Below, in pieces: positions 1 through 10,385 of a stretch of 64,000 nucleotides of DNA (positions within the stretch are counted from its first letter, which is position 1; each line of letters begins with the position of its first letter). A program made the position numbers and the translations under genes. The stretch covers positions 434,001 to 498,000 of the forward strand of contig NZ_CP042596.1 of NCBI RefSeq assembly GCF_009914315.1. Direction: 5' to 3'. This DNA comes from Granulicella sp. WH15. Lineage in GTDB: Bacteria > Acidobacteriota > Terriglobia > Terriglobales > Acidobacteriaceae. The notes beneath the pieces were generated by a model. That model saw only the letters and a program-made list of their open reading frames with translations. It was not told the DNA's origin and did not search any database.

Positions 1-198
1 GGCCTCAAACGAGAACGTATCCGCGACCTCCATAATCATGAACATCCGTGTGCCCAACAGGTAGATCTCCATCTCGGTAACCCCTGACCCCACCAGGCTG
101 GCCTTGACCTCCGGCCATACATCCTCGTGATAGCGCCGATAGGCCGCAATCTTCTCCGCATCGCGCTGCAAATCCAGTGTTAGACAGTAACGTCTCAT
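1..198 (-). CDS. L-rhamnose mutarotase-like protein (DUF718), N-terminal part
   Basis: The minus-strand frame opens with ATG at 198 and runs off the window edge, giving 66 residues. It begins MRRYCLTLDL, followed by YHEDVWPEV and MEIYLLGTRMFMIMEV, a pattern typical of the small dimeric ferredoxin-like fold of rhamnose/fucose mutarotases (RhaM/DUF718, about 105-115 aa). These enzymes interconvert alpha and beta anomers of 6-deoxy sugars in the cytoplasm. The His in YHEDVWPE and the Tyr in EIYL match conserved active-site positions as I recall the family. About 40 C-terminal residues lie outside the window, so the downstream sugar genes that would fix the substrate are not visible. Confidence 0.82.
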   Translation of the reverse strand, partial: MRRYCLTLDLQRDAEKIAAYRRYHEDVWPEVKASLVGSGVTEMEIYLLGTRMFMIMEVADTFSFEA

Positions 199-487
199 CG
201 TGAACCCATCTCCCCATCAAAGGTTGCGTCGCCCTCAACTCTAAATGCTCCCGGCCGGGAAAAGGCCGCTGGAATCGCTCCCCGGCAGCCCTCGAGTTAC
301 CCCCATTCCCCTGCGGGCTATCTGGAACCAAGTATCGTTATTCCCTCGTTCCTGTCCGCTTTCGGAACCGCGCAACTAACCGTAATTCATTGAAATGCAT
401 CCACTTCAACAGACCTTCACTCGTCCGTACTAAACTTCACCTACTGTTGCATCTCACCCTCGCACCAAGAGAGAGCCTTCAACGACA

Positions 488-1558
488 ATGCAAATCGCCT
501 CCGTTGGTTCAGCCTTCCCCAAGCACCGCTACACTCAGTCCGAGATATCGCAGGCCCTTCTTACCCGCTGGGAAGGTAAGCTCGAAGAGCCCCGGCTCCT
601 CACCCGTCTTCATGCCAACTGCGGCGTAGCCACCCGCTATCTGGTCTTTCCCATCGAGCACTACACCACGCTCGTAGGCTTCAAGCAGACCAACGACGCC
701 TGGATCGCCGCCGCCGTCGAGCTGGGCCAGCTCGCCATCGAGCGCGCCCTGGCTCCGCTCGGCCTCACCGCCGCCGACATCTCCGCCATCTTCTCGGCCA
801 CCGTCACCGGCGTCGCGTCGCCCACCATCGACGCCCGCCTCATCAACCGGATGCCGTTCCCGACCAGCGTCAAGCGCACCCCCATCTTCGGCCTGGGCTG
901 CGTCGCCGGAGCCGCCGGCATCGCCCGCGCCTCGGATTACGTCCGCGCCTTCCCCGACCAGATAGCGCTGGTCCTCTCGATCGAGCTGTGCTCGCTCACC
1001 TGGCAGGACGATGACCAGTCCATCGCGAACCTCATCTCCACCGGCCTCTTCGGCGATGGAGCCGCCGCCGTCATCGTCATCGGCGACGACGTCAAGCTGC
1101 CCAATCCCTCCACCGGCCCCAAGATTCTCGCCACCCGCAGCACCTTCTATCGCCACACCGAGCACGTCATGGGCTGGGATATCCGCGACAGCGGCTTCCG
1201 CATCGTCCTCTCGCCCGACGTCCCCAAGGTGGTCGAGGCCAACCTGCGCGGCGACGCGGAGAGCTTCCTGGCCGATCAGGGACTGAAGCTATCGGATATC
1301 AGCTCCTACATCTTCCACTCCGGCGGCCCCAAGGTCTTGGAGGCTACCGAAAAGGCCCTCGGCCTGCCCGAAGGAGCGGAAGGAGCGCTGGCCCTGAGCT
1401 GGAAGTCCCTCTCCGAGGTCGGCAACCTCTCAGCAGCGTCGGTCCTGTGTGTCTTGGAAGACACTCTCAAGAACCACCCCGGCAAGCCCGGCACCTACTC
1501 GATCCTGGCCGCGATGGGGCCAGCCTTCTGCCTGGAGCTGGTCCTCCTCCAGTGGTAA
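488..1558 (+). CDS. type III polyketide synthase (chalcone/alkylpyrone synthase-like)
   Basis: A 356-aa thiolase-fold enzyme that would condense an acyl starter with malonyl units. The catalytic set of type III PKS is visible: Cys138 in IFGLGCVAGAAG, His277 in YIFHSGGPKVLE and Asn313 in EVGNLSAASVL. The LLSIELCSLT-like stretch, GLFGDGAAAV and FRIVLSPDVP are also typical of bacterial type III PKS and separate it from FabH. Length fits the family (350-390 aa). ATG at 488 follows a purine-rich AGAGAGAG stretch. The methyltransferase and oxidoreductase partners often found beside alkylresorcinol/alkylpyrone synthases are absent; instead an ACP and a KAS-II-like ketosynthase follow 1.3 kb downstream. 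The product cannot be predicted. Confidence 0.88.
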   Translation: MQIASVGSAFPKHRYTQSEISQALLTRWEGKLEEPRLLTRLHANCGVATRYLVFPIEHYTTLVGFKQTNDAWIAAAVELGQLAIERALAPLGLTAADISAIFSATVTGVASPTIDARLINRMPFPTSVKRTPIFGLGCVAGAAGIARASDYVRAFPDQIALVLSIELCSLTWQDDDQSIANLISTGLFGDGAAAVIVIGDDVKLPNPSTGPKILATRSTFYRHTEHVMGWDIRDSGFRIVLSPDVPKVVEANLRGDAESFLADQGLKLSDISSYIFHSGGPKVLEATEKALGLPEGAEGALALSWKSLSEVGNLSAASVLCVLEDTLKNHPGKPGTYSILAAMGPAFCLELVLLQW

Positions 1559-1563
1559 TCCAG

Positions 1564-1740
1564 CCGTAGCCGTTGTTCTTGTCGTTGCCGTTGCTTGTTT
1601 TCTTGGTTGTCATTCAGGAGCGAAGTGGAGGAATCTGCTTCTGCTGTTGTCTTTGTCGTTGCTTCTGGGGTAGGTCCGGGCTTTAGCCCGGACATTAAAA
1701 CCCGCCACTGACGCGGGCTTTAGCCCCCGAGGTATGCTTC
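1564..1740 (+). repeat. intergenic repeat, modules B and C
   Basis: Module B is a GTTGTTCTTGTCGTTGCC-type low-complexity run followed by a GTCATTCAGGAGCGAAG core and AGGAATCTGCTTCTG. Module C holds a near-perfect palindrome (GTCCGGGCT/AGCCCGGAC, about 1673-1692) and ends GCTTTAGCCCCCGAGGTATG. The same order recurs near 20.82, 40.69 and 43.88 kb, and inverted near 53.02 kb. It lies between convergent genes. Confidence 0.9.
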
Positions 1741-1763
1741 CTTCAACCTCGCCGCAAATGATC

Positions 1764-1800
1764 GTGCCCCATCTCTCGACTTTGAGATATGGGGCACTTT
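1764..1800 (+). terminator. intrinsic terminator of the type III PKS gene, possibly bidirectional
   Basis: GTGCCCCAT at 1764 pairs with ATGGGGCAC ending at 1797; the stem is about 14 bp with one bulge around a GACTT loop, and TTTTCTATTT follows. Because the neighbouring genes converge, it could also serve the minus-strand hydrolase. Confidence 0.7.
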
Positions 1801-1818
1801 TCTATTTGAAAACAACAA

Positions 1819-1880
1819 CAAAAGCGCCCTAACGCCGGGCGGGCGGCACTTCGTGCGGTCTTGGACGCTTCGCGTAAAAG
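1819..1880 (+). repeat. intergenic repeat, module A
   Basis: Plus-oriented copy of module A: GCCCTAACGCCGGGCGG, then GGCACTTCGTGCGG and GACGCTTCGCG. The two small hairpins CAC-TTC-GTG and ACGC-TTC-GCG(T) are characteristic. It ends three bases before the stop codon of the converging hydrolase gene. Confidence 0.88.
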
Positions 1881-1882
1881 CT

Positions 1883-2743
1883 CTACTTCAACCCACTCAA
1901 AAACATCCCCACCGCCTTCAACCCCACCGCACTCCCCGCCGTCTGCTGATGCCCCACCCCCGGCAACACCACAAACTTCTTCTCCCCCGCCGCACTCGCC
2001 GCAAACACCTTCCGCCCCTGCGCCATCGGCACCATCTTATCCGCGCCCCCATGCAGCATCAGCAACGGAGCCTTCGACTTCTTCACCCGCCCCACCAGGT
2101 CGAAAGCCTCCACCACCCCCGCGTCCAGCTTGATCCCCTTCAGATCCTCATCGGTAAGCCCCTGCGTCTTCGCATACACCGGAATCTCCTCGGCAGCCGA
2201 AGCAATCGTCCCTGCCAGAATCATCCCCTTCACCGGCCTCTGCACCGCCACACTGGTGGCAATCGCGGTCCCCATCGCAAACCCATACACCACGACCGGC
2301 CCGCCCGCCCGCTTCACCGCAAAGTCGTACTCGGCAGCGGCATCGGCCCGAAACGCGGCCACCCCAGCCTCACCCATGCTGAACCCGTACCCACGATAGT
2401 CGAAGACCACCACCTGCGCCCCGGCGGCGGCAATCGACCGATAGAGCGACTCCGAGTGGTCCACCGTCATATCGTTGTCATTAAAGAACAGCACCGTCGG
2501 CGCACCGGCCTTCGCAGAGGCAAAGCTCCATCCCCGCAGCACCACGCCGCCGCCCCGCTCCAGCGTCACCTTCTCGCGCCCGGCTGCGACGGTCCAGTCG
2601 CCCAGCGGAGCCGTAGGCGGGGGCTGCGGCAGCACCATATCCGCCGAGACTTCCATCCCCTGCTGTTGCGCCTGCAACCCCATTGCGCTCATCACCAGCC
2701 CCAGCGCCAACGCTCTGACTCCCAAAACGGAAAGAGACTTCAT
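1883..2743 (-). CDS. secreted alpha/beta hydrolase-fold protein with Ala at the nucleophile position
   Basis: A 286-aa protein with an N-terminal signal peptide (ALALGLVMSAMGLQAQ) and an ABHD12/13-like hydrolase fold. VVFDYRGYGFSMG is the oxyanion-side strand, and LLMLHGGADKMVP and PGVGHQQT carry the expected acid and His. The nucleophile elbow, normally G-x-S-x-G, reads YGFAMGT, with Ala156 encoded by GCG (revcomp of CGC at 2276-2278). The other two triad members are intact, so this is either a non-catalytic binding protein or a Ser-independent variant. It is transcribed toward the type III PKS gene and away from the ACP gene. The substrate is unknown. Confidence 0.8.
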   Translation of the reverse strand: MKSLSVLGVRALALGLVMSAMGLQAQQQGMEVSADMVLPQPPPTAPLGDWTVAAGREKVTLERGGGVVLRGWSFASAKAGAPTVLFFNDNDMTVDHSESLYRSIAAAGAQVVVFDYRGYGFSMGEAGVAAFRADAAAEYDFAVKRAGGPVVVYGFAMGTAIATSVAVQRPVKGMILAGTIASAAEEIPVYAKTQGLTDEDLKGIKLDAGVVEAFDLVGRVKKSKAPLLMLHGGADKMVPMAQGRKVFAASAAGEKKFVVLPGVGHQQTAGSAVGLKAVGMFLSGLK

Positions 2744-2864
2744 CCGGCGAGATTAGCATGGCATCGTTGCCGATTCACGACTACCATCTAAACTCATTCC
2801 GTACACTGGAGTTGGATTCGGCATCGAAAACGTTACAGGACACGACGATTGGGAGACCGCACGC

Positions 2865-3119
2865 ATGGACGACGTAACCACCCGCATCATCGAGCTGATC
2901 GCCAAATCGAAGTCCATCCCGGTAGACAGCATCACCCCGGAGAGCACCTTCGATGAGCTTCAGATCGATTCTCTCGATAAGATCAACCTGACCTTCGAGG
3001 TGGAAGACATCTTCTCCATCGAGATCCCCGACGATTCGCTCAACTCGCTCCGCACCGTTGCCGATGTAGTCGACGGTGTCAACTCTCTCCTGGCCGCCAA
3101 GACCCAGCCTCAACACTAA
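2865..3119 (+). CDS. acyl carrier protein
   Basis: An 84-aa acidic four-helix ACP. Ser36 in LQIDSLDKINL is the 4'-phosphopantetheine attachment site (DSL motif), and the following helix VEDIFSIEIPDD matches helix III of FabF-interacting ACPs. Length is typical of fatty-acid-type ACPs. The ketosynthase gene starts 98 bases downstream on the same strand, so the two are probably co-transcribed. I infer that this is a pathway-specific carrier and not the housekeeping AcpP, because fabD/fabG are not nearby. The ATG at 2865 is preceded by a weak GGGAG-like site. Confidence 0.92.
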   Translation: MDDVTTRIIELIAKSKSIPVDSITPESTFDELQIDSLDKINLTFEVEDIFSIEIPDDSLNSLRTVADVVDGVNSLLAAKTQPQH

Positions 3120-3217
3120 CCCGGCGAGCCGGATACACCCCGGAGAGCACCTGCACCATCTCGACCGACCGTTCTACTCCAATCCGGGAATCATCCCAGC
3201 ACGAAATCAGGAACCCC

Positions 3218-4480
3218 ATGAACCGCGTAGTCATCACCGGCCTCGGCTGCATCACCCCCATCGGCAACACCGTCGCCGAGTTCACCACCAGCCTCTTCGC
3301 CGGCACCTCCGGCATCGCTCCCTTCACCACGCTCTTCCCCGAGCCGCCCACGGGCGATCCCGGCCTGCGCTTCAAGCACATGGCCGAGGTCAAGGGCTTC
3401 GACCCCTACGCCCACATGACCTCCGGGGCCGTCGTGGCCACCGAGCGCTCCGCCCAGCTAGGTGTCGTCGCCGCCCGTCAGGCCGCTCTCGAAGCCGCCC
3501 TGCGCGACCACCACGCGCCCGAGAACACGGCCATCGTCCTCGGCTGCTCCACCGGCGGCCGCCACGCCGAAGAGCCGGAGACCAAGAAGCTCTACACCAC
3601 CAACGGCCGTGTCCACCCGCTCACGGTCCCGCGCTCTATGGCCTCCTCCGGAGCCAGCCAGATCGCCATCGACCTCGGCATCACCGGCCCCACGCTGAAT
3701 ATCTCCACAGCCTGCGCCAGCTCCACCCACGCCATCGGCCTGGCCTTCCAGATGGTCCGCAGCGGCCTGGTCACTGCGGCCCTCACCGGCGGCCACGAAG
3801 CCCCGCTGACCTTCGGCTTCCTCCGCGCCTGGGACTCGATGCGCGTCGTCTCCCCCACCGGCTGCCGCCCCTTCTCGGCCGACCGCGACGGCATGACCCT
3901 CGGAGAAGGCGCAGCCATCCTGATCCTCGAGAGCCTCGCCTCGGCAAAAGCCCGCAACGCCACCATCTACGCCGAGATCCTCGGCTTCGGCATGTCCTCG
4001 GACGCCCACCATATCACTCAGCCCAAGCCCGAGGGAGCTACCGCCGCCATCCACGCCTGCTTCCGCGACGCCGCCCGCACCCTGCAAGAGACCGACCAGC
4101 CCGGCAACGCCCAGTCCCTGATGGAAGAGGTCGGCTACATCAACGCTCACGGCACCGGCACCGTCGTCAACGATCAGGTCGAGTCCGCCGCTATCCACGC
4201 GGTCTTCGGTGCGCGCGCGCCGCACATTCCGGTTTCTTCCACTAAGAGCCTCCACGGCCACTCCATCGGTGCCAGCGGAGCTATCGAAGCCGTCGCCACG
4301 GCCCTGGCCCTCCACCGCGGTCAGCTCCCGGCCACGGCCACCACCCAGACCGTCGACCCCACCCTGAACCTCGACCTGATCCTCAACGCCCCTCGCCCTA
4401 CCGGCCCCACAGTCGCGATCTCCAACTCGCTGGCCTTCGGCGGCCTCAACGCCGTCATCGCCCTGCGCACCTTCGCCTGA
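3218..4480 (+). CDS. beta-ketoacyl-ACP synthase, KAS II (FabF) type
   Basis: A 420-aa ketosynthase that would extend acyl chains on the upstream ACP. The FabF triad is present: Cys166 in STACASSTHA, His311 in NAHGTGT and His348 in KSLHGHSIGASG, with Lys343. RPFSADRDGMTLGEGA and the C-terminal NSLAFGGLNAV are standard FabF motifs. It is slightly divergent from housekeeping FabF (SSTHAIG instead of ATATHCIG-like, GCSTGGRHAEEP in the flap), which supports a specialised role. The next gene, a GT2 glycosyltransferase, is 227 bases downstream beyond a repeat. A chain-length factor or aryl-polyene-type partner was considered, but the intact Cys argues for an active condensing enzyme. Confidence 0.9.
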   Translation: MNRVVITGLGCITPIGNTVAEFTTSLFAGTSGIAPFTTLFPEPPTGDPGLRFKHMAEVKGFDPYAHMTSGAVVATERSAQLGVVAARQAALEAALRDHHAPENTAIVLGCSTGGRHAEEPETKKLYTTNGRVHPLTVPRSMASSGASQIAIDLGITGPTLNISTACASSTHAIGLAFQMVRSGLVTAALTGGHEAPLTFGFLRAWDSMRVVSPTGCRPFSADRDGMTLGEGAAILILESLASAKARNATIYAEILGFGMSSDAHHITQPKPEGATAAIHACFRDAARTLQETDQPGNAQSLMEEVGYINAHGTGTVVNDQVESAAIHAVFGARAPHIPVSSTKSLHGHSIGASGAIEAVATALALHRGQLPATATTQTVDPTLNLDLILNAPRPTGPTVAISNSLAFGGLNAVIALRTFA

Positions 4481-4490
4481 TCCGAACTAA

Positions 4491-4670
4491 AGGCCGTGGC
4501 CGTTGTCTGTTTTCTTGGTTGTCATTCAGGAGCGAAGCGGAGGAATCTGCTTCTGCTTTTGTCTTTTTTGCTTCTGGATACCTCAAAAGCAGAGGCAAAA
4601 GCGTCCTCACATCGGAGTACTTCGTGCCGTACTCGAAAGACCGGCACTTCGTGCGGTTCTCGTGTTTACA
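4491..4670 (+). repeat. intergenic repeat, module B plus degenerate module A
   Basis: A module B core (GTTGTCATTCAGGAGCGAAG) at about 4510-4560 is followed by a decayed module A holding two CTTCG hairpins (GTACTTCGTGC and GGCACTTCGTGCGG). It separates the ketosynthase and glycosyltransferase genes. Confidence 0.8.
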
Positions 4671-4707
4671 ACACACAACTCACAACCATTCGATACCATA
4701 GCCACAA

Positions 4708-5544
4708 ATGGTCTCCATCCTAATCCTCACCAAAAACGAGCAACAGGATCTCCCCGCCTGCCTGGCCTCCGTCGCCTGGTCCGACGACGTCCACGTCTAC
4801 GACTCCCTCAGCACCGACGCGACCGTAGCCATCGCCCGCGAGGCCGGAGCCCGCGTCACCGAGCGCCCCTTCGACAACTGGGCCGCCCACCAGAACTGGG
4901 CGCTCCAGAACATCCCCTTCCGCCACCCCTGGGTTCTCTACATCGACGCCGACGAGATCGTCACCCTCGCCCTCCGCGACAGCGTCCTCGCCGCCTCCGA
5001 GAACCCCGGCGACCACGTCGCCTTCCGCATTCAGCGCCGCGATTTCTTCTCCGGAACCTGGCTCCGCCACGTCCAGACCTCGCCCTTCTACATGCGCCTC
5101 TTCCGGCCCGAGAAGATGCGTTACGAGCGCCTCGTCAATCCCATCTCCATCCCCGACGGCCCGGTCGGCCAGCTCTCCGGCTACCTCGACCACTTTCCCT
5201 TCAGCAAGGGCATCGGCCACTGGGTCGACCGCCACAACAAGTACAGCGCCTTCGAGGCCTCGCAGATCGTTACCAACCGCCGTGGCCGCGAGCCCTTCAG
5301 TCTCGTTTCGGCCTTCACCGAGAAGGACTTCCACAAGCGCCGCTACCACCAGAAAGAACTTTTCTACCGTCTGCCCGCGCGTCCGTTAATTAAGTTCCTG
5401 CTCCTCTACGTAGCCAAGCGCGGCTTCCTCGACGGCATCCCCGGCCTCCGCTACTCCATCCTGCAATCCATCTACGAGTACTTCATCGTCCTGAAGACCG
5501 AAGAGCTGCAACAGGCCGAGTCAGAACCAACAAAGACGCCCTAA
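4708..5544 (+). CDS. GT2 family glycosyltransferase (WaaE/KdtX-like)
   Basis: A 278-aa GT-A enzyme that would transfer a sugar from a nucleotide-activated donor. [20 protein letters not shown] opens the nucleotide-binding half, the metal-binding motif is YIDADE, and [11 protein letters not shown] plus the His-rich CYLDHFPF-like region resemble LPS-core beta-1,4-glucosyltransferases of the WaaE type. A hydrophobic C-terminal stretch ([17 protein letters not shown]) suggests membrane association on the cytoplasmic side. Position after ACP/KAS genes suggests modification of a lipid or an LPS-like acceptor, but a repeat element lies between them, so co-transcription is not assured. The last 13 bases overlap a module A repeat, which supplies the C-terminal residues. 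Confidence 0.85.
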   Translation: MVSILILTKNEQQDLPACLASVAWSDDVHVYDSLSTDATVAIAREAGARVTERPFDNWAAHQNWALQNIPFRHPWVLYIDADEIVTLALRDSVLAASENPGDHVAFRIQRRDFFSGTWLRHVQTSPFYMRLFRPEKMRYERLVNPISIPDGPVGQLSGYLDHFPFSKGIGHWVDRHNKYSAFEASQIVTNRRGREPFSLVSAFTEKDFHKRRYHQKELFYRLPARPLIKFLLLYVAKRGFLDGIPGLRYSILQSIYEYFIVLKTEELQQAESEPTKTP

Positions 5545-5676
5545 CGCCGGGGCACTTCGTGCTGTACTTGGCTTCGCGTGGTCCTCCCGTTGGTCGGAAA
5601 TAAAGATTCTCGCTGCCGACCAGTGGGAAGCCCCCATACCGCCCCGAGAACAGCACGAAGTGCCGAAGTACACTAG
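5532..5676 (+). repeat. intergenic repeat, modules A and D with inverted end
   Basis: Module A (GCCCTAACGCCGGGGCACTTCGTGC) runs into module D (GGTCCTCCCGTTGGTCGGAA ... CCGACCAGTGGGAAG), a long inverted repeat, and closes with an inverted CAGCACGAAGTGCCG. It ends only a few bases before glmS, so it forms part of the glmS leader. Confidence 0.85.
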
Positions 5677-5680
5677 ACGC

Positions 5681-7639
<1,959 letters not shown>

Positions 7640-7644
7640 ACGTT

Positions 7645-9165
7645 TTATCTCCGAAGTACATAAAGGCGATAGCCCGCCGGTGTAAAGGGGCGACCTACAC
7701 TTTGCACCGGCAACAGTCTTCTTTCAGTTACCAGGCTATAGTTCCGGCTCAACCAGAGATCGAACTGTGGCCATAAAGCGATCTTCTGGTAATTGGAGGG
7801 GCCGGACGGAAATAACGACTCACTGATGACTAAAATCTGCGGCGGGTTTTGAACGTCGCGTAAGAAGGCCGCGCGTGACAGAGAGACGGCGTCTCCTCCG
7901 TTGTGGAATAAGAACTCGTCGTATAGGGCCCTGGAACTCTGTCGAAGATGCAGCTTATAGAGCGTCTCTACGCAGCCCGAGATCGAATCGACGCACTGAA
8001 TCCGGCCCGAAAGAGCTGCGACATCGGGACCGCTCGTCGCCCCGAGATCGCTGCGCAACATCTCCACAAACTGCCGATGTTGCCAGTCGTAGTGACTCGC
8101 CTTCCATACCGAAGAAGGGCCGAGGACAAAGCTTGTCCAGATCAAAAGCGAGAGTGCGGCAAGTTGCTGGAATCGATTGCCGCGCAGCATCTCCGACAGG
8201 TCTTCGCAGGCCAGTATGAGGAGAAATACGAGGAGCGGATAACGCTGATATAAAAATCCCTTGCCCTGCAGGAAATAAGAGAGCAGGCCGATGCCCATGG
8301 CAGCCCAGAGGACGATCTTCTCGGATGGGAGCGCGGATAGGTCGATGTGGCCCGAAGTTCTGGTTCGGACAAGCAAAGAGATAAGCCAGAGACTTGCAAA
8401 AGGTAATAAAGGAGAGATGCCGCTGTAAAGCAGCTTGGAGATGCGGGCATGGCCGGTGGCTGAATGAAAGCGCGCCAGCTTGAACATGCAGAAGATGAAA
8501 GGCTGGAGCGCCTCCTTGTGAGAAAGCCATGCCACGCAGACAATACAGGGAACTAGAAAACCTGCAATCGCTACCAGCAGGGAAGTGAGGGCTTTCTTCT
8601 CTCTCCGGAACACCCCCACCAAGGGGAGCAGCAAGAGAAGGATCAGCGTCGGCTTAATCAGTGTGGCCATCCCGACGCATACGCCAAAGCCCCCTCGCAG
8701 GTCCCATCGTTCGCTGCGATTGCCACGAACGAGAAGCGCCGTAGCTGCGATCGCCAGCGCCGCCGCCGTCAGGTCGCGTTGACCGGCCTGTTCGACTCCA
8801 TCCCTGGCGTGAATAAGGGCAAAGATGCACGCGGCCCACACTGCCGGAAATCGCCTTCGGGCTGGAAGCAAAAGCCACATCGCCCCGCCGATCAGCAATA
8901 AGAGCCCGAAGTCATAGAAGCGCCATGCCAGGTCGGAATCCCCGAAGAGCCTGATCGTCACCCAGTCGGCCACATAAGAGCCGGGCAAGTTGATGTCGAA
9001 GATGTCTTTATAGGGGACTACCCCTGACTGCATCTCGGACGCAACATAGTGCATGAGGGCTTCGTCGCCCGTAACCGGCCAGTGTATTGTTTGTACGGCA
9101 AATAACGCGACGCAAAACAACAAGGCGGCCGACGCAATACGTTCCAACTTTGTAGCTAGATCCAC
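7645..9165 (-). CDS. GT-C type membrane glycosyltransferase (ArnT/PMT-like, GT39/GT83 type)
   Basis: A 506-aa polytopic protein with about ten hydrophobic segments. The first periplasmic loop holds TGDEALMHYVASEM and FDINLPGSYVAD, where the Asp-Glu pair matches the catalytic acidic position of GT-C enzymes that use polyprenyl-phosphate sugars. A soluble C-terminal domain of about 150 residues follows the last membrane helix. Such enzymes decorate lipid A, proteins or polysaccharides on the periplasmic side. The donor and acceptor cannot be read from sequence. It converges on glmS with 5 bases between stop codons, so no independent terminator is visible. Confidence 0.75.
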   Translation of the reverse strand: MDLATKLERIASAALLFCVALFAVQTIHWPVTGDEALMHYVASEMQSGVVPYKDIFDINLPGSYVADWVTIRLFGDSDLAWRFYDFGLLLLIGGAMWLLLPARRRFPAVWAACIFALIHARDGVEQAGQRDLTAAALAIAATALLVRGNRSERWDLRGGFGVCVGMATLIKPTLILLLLLPLVGVFRREKKALTSLLVAIAGFLVPCIVCVAWLSHKEALQPFIFCMFKLARFHSATGHARISKLLYSGISPLLPFASLWLISLLVRTRTSGHIDLSALPSEKIVLWAAMGIGLLSYFLQGKGFLYQRYPLLVFLLILACEDLSEMLRGNRFQQLAALSLLIWTSFVLGPSSVWKASHYDWQHRQFVEMLRSDLGATSGPDVAALSGRIQCVDSISGCVETLYKLHLRQSSRALYDEFLFHNGGDAVSLSRAAFLRDVQNPPQILVISESLFPSGPSNYQKIALWPQFDLWLSRNYSLVTERRLLPVQSVGRPFTPAGYRLYVLRR

Positions 9166-9392
9166 TTTGCTCCTGCGTAGGACGAATGACTCGCCAGTAA
9201 ACTACATCGCCGCAGGAGCCGGCCTCTCCAGTGCAGTCCAGTGATGAAAATAAAATAAGACGGGCTTACTGTCCTTTTTCGCCGAAGACTTAGCGGAAGA
9301 AGACACTGCGACTTCACAGGATAGCTGGTAGATGGCTCGCCTATGAATTATTCTTCCCCTACGCTTTCAGATATCAGGGTTCAGGAGAAGAG

Positions 9393-10280
9393 ATGACCTT
9401 CGGCAACAGGACTATTTTAACGCGCCTCCTCAGCATCGCGTGCATGGCCGCCGCCCTCACCGGCGTTGCCCACGCCTACCCGCCCTCGCACGGTCCGGCC
9501 AAGGGCTACCTCCTCATCACCGGCGGAGCCACCGAGCCCCGCGACTACGAGCGTCTGGTCAAGATGGCTGGAGGCGACAAGGCCAACATCGTTGTCATCC
9601 CCAACGGCTCCGTCACCAAGCCCACCGAGCAGGCCGCCCTCCAGGAGCAGTACTGCGGAGCTAAAAGCCCCTTTGCCGCCTTCCCCGGCGTCCCCTGCAC
9701 CGTCATCTACACCAATGATCCCAAGGTCGCCAATACTCCCGCCTTCGTCGCGCCGCTCAAGAAGGCGACCGGCGTCTGGTTCGTCGGCGGCCGCCACTGG
9801 CGCATCGCCGACGCCTACCTCGACACCCTCACCCAGAAGGAGCTCTTCGCCATGCTCGACCGCGGCGGCGTCATCGGCGGCGGCTCCGCCGGAGCCACCA
9901 TCCAGGGCTCCTACATGGTGCGCGGCTCGGCCGTGCCCGACGACAACACGATCATGATGGCCCCCGGCCATGAGATCGGCCTCGGCTTCGTCACCAACGC
10001 CACCTTCGACCAGCACGTCGACGTCCGCCACCGTGAGAACGACATGGCCGTCGTCATCAAGGCCCACCCGGACCTCCTCTGCTTCGGCCTCGATCAGGCC
10101 ACCTCGATCACCGTCCACGGCGACACCGTTCTGGTCAACGGCCCCAAGCGCGTCGCGGTCTGGGACGGCAAGGACCACGACGGCAAGGGCTACTACTACC
10201 TCCGCACCGGCGACAAGCTGAACCTGGTGAACCGGGTTCCGACCTTCGTCCCGCACCCGGACGAGCCTGCCGCCAAGTAG
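9393..10280 (+). CDS. secreted cyanophycinase-like peptidase S51
   Basis: A 295-aa protein with a signal peptide (ACMAAALTGVAHA) followed by a peptidase S51 fold. Ser165 sits in the elbow GGGSAGA, His208 in FDQHVDVRHREND, and WFVGGRHWRI matches the ligand-binding loop. In cyanophycinases the acid lies in a G-[IL]-D-E motif; here it reads GLDQATS with Gln235, so the triad may be altered. Family members hydrolyse beta-linked aspartyl peptides such as cyanophycin; no cyanophycin synthetase is nearby, so scavenging of external polymer or another role is possible. A Shine-Dalgarno-like AGGAGAAGAG precedes ATG 9393. Confidence 0.83.
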   Translation: MTFGNRTILTRLLSIACMAAALTGVAHAYPPSHGPAKGYLLITGGATEPRDYERLVKMAGGDKANIVVIPNGSVTKPTEQAALQEQYCGAKSPFAAFPGVPCTVIYTNDPKVANTPAFVAPLKKATGVWFVGGRHWRIADAYLDTLTQKELFAMLDRGGVIGGGSAGATIQGSYMVRGSAVPDDNTIMMAPGHEIGLGFVTNATFDQHVDVRHRENDMAVVIKAHPDLLCFGLDQATSITVHGDTVLVNGPKRVAVWDGKDHDGKGYYYLRTGDKLNLVNRVPTFVPHPDEPAAK

Positions 10281-10385
10281 CTGATTTCAGCTATTTTCCC
10301 CAAATAACCGGAGTTTTCACCTGAAATTGACTGGACTTTAACCCCGCGCGGGAGCACCCTTAGGGCAGTATCACAAGGGTTCTTT

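Noticed and set aside
5..331. 108-aa minus-strand frame at the left edge
   Set aside because: It is out of frame with the rhamnose mutarotase reading (1-198), whose residues match a known family; the long frame has no family signature.
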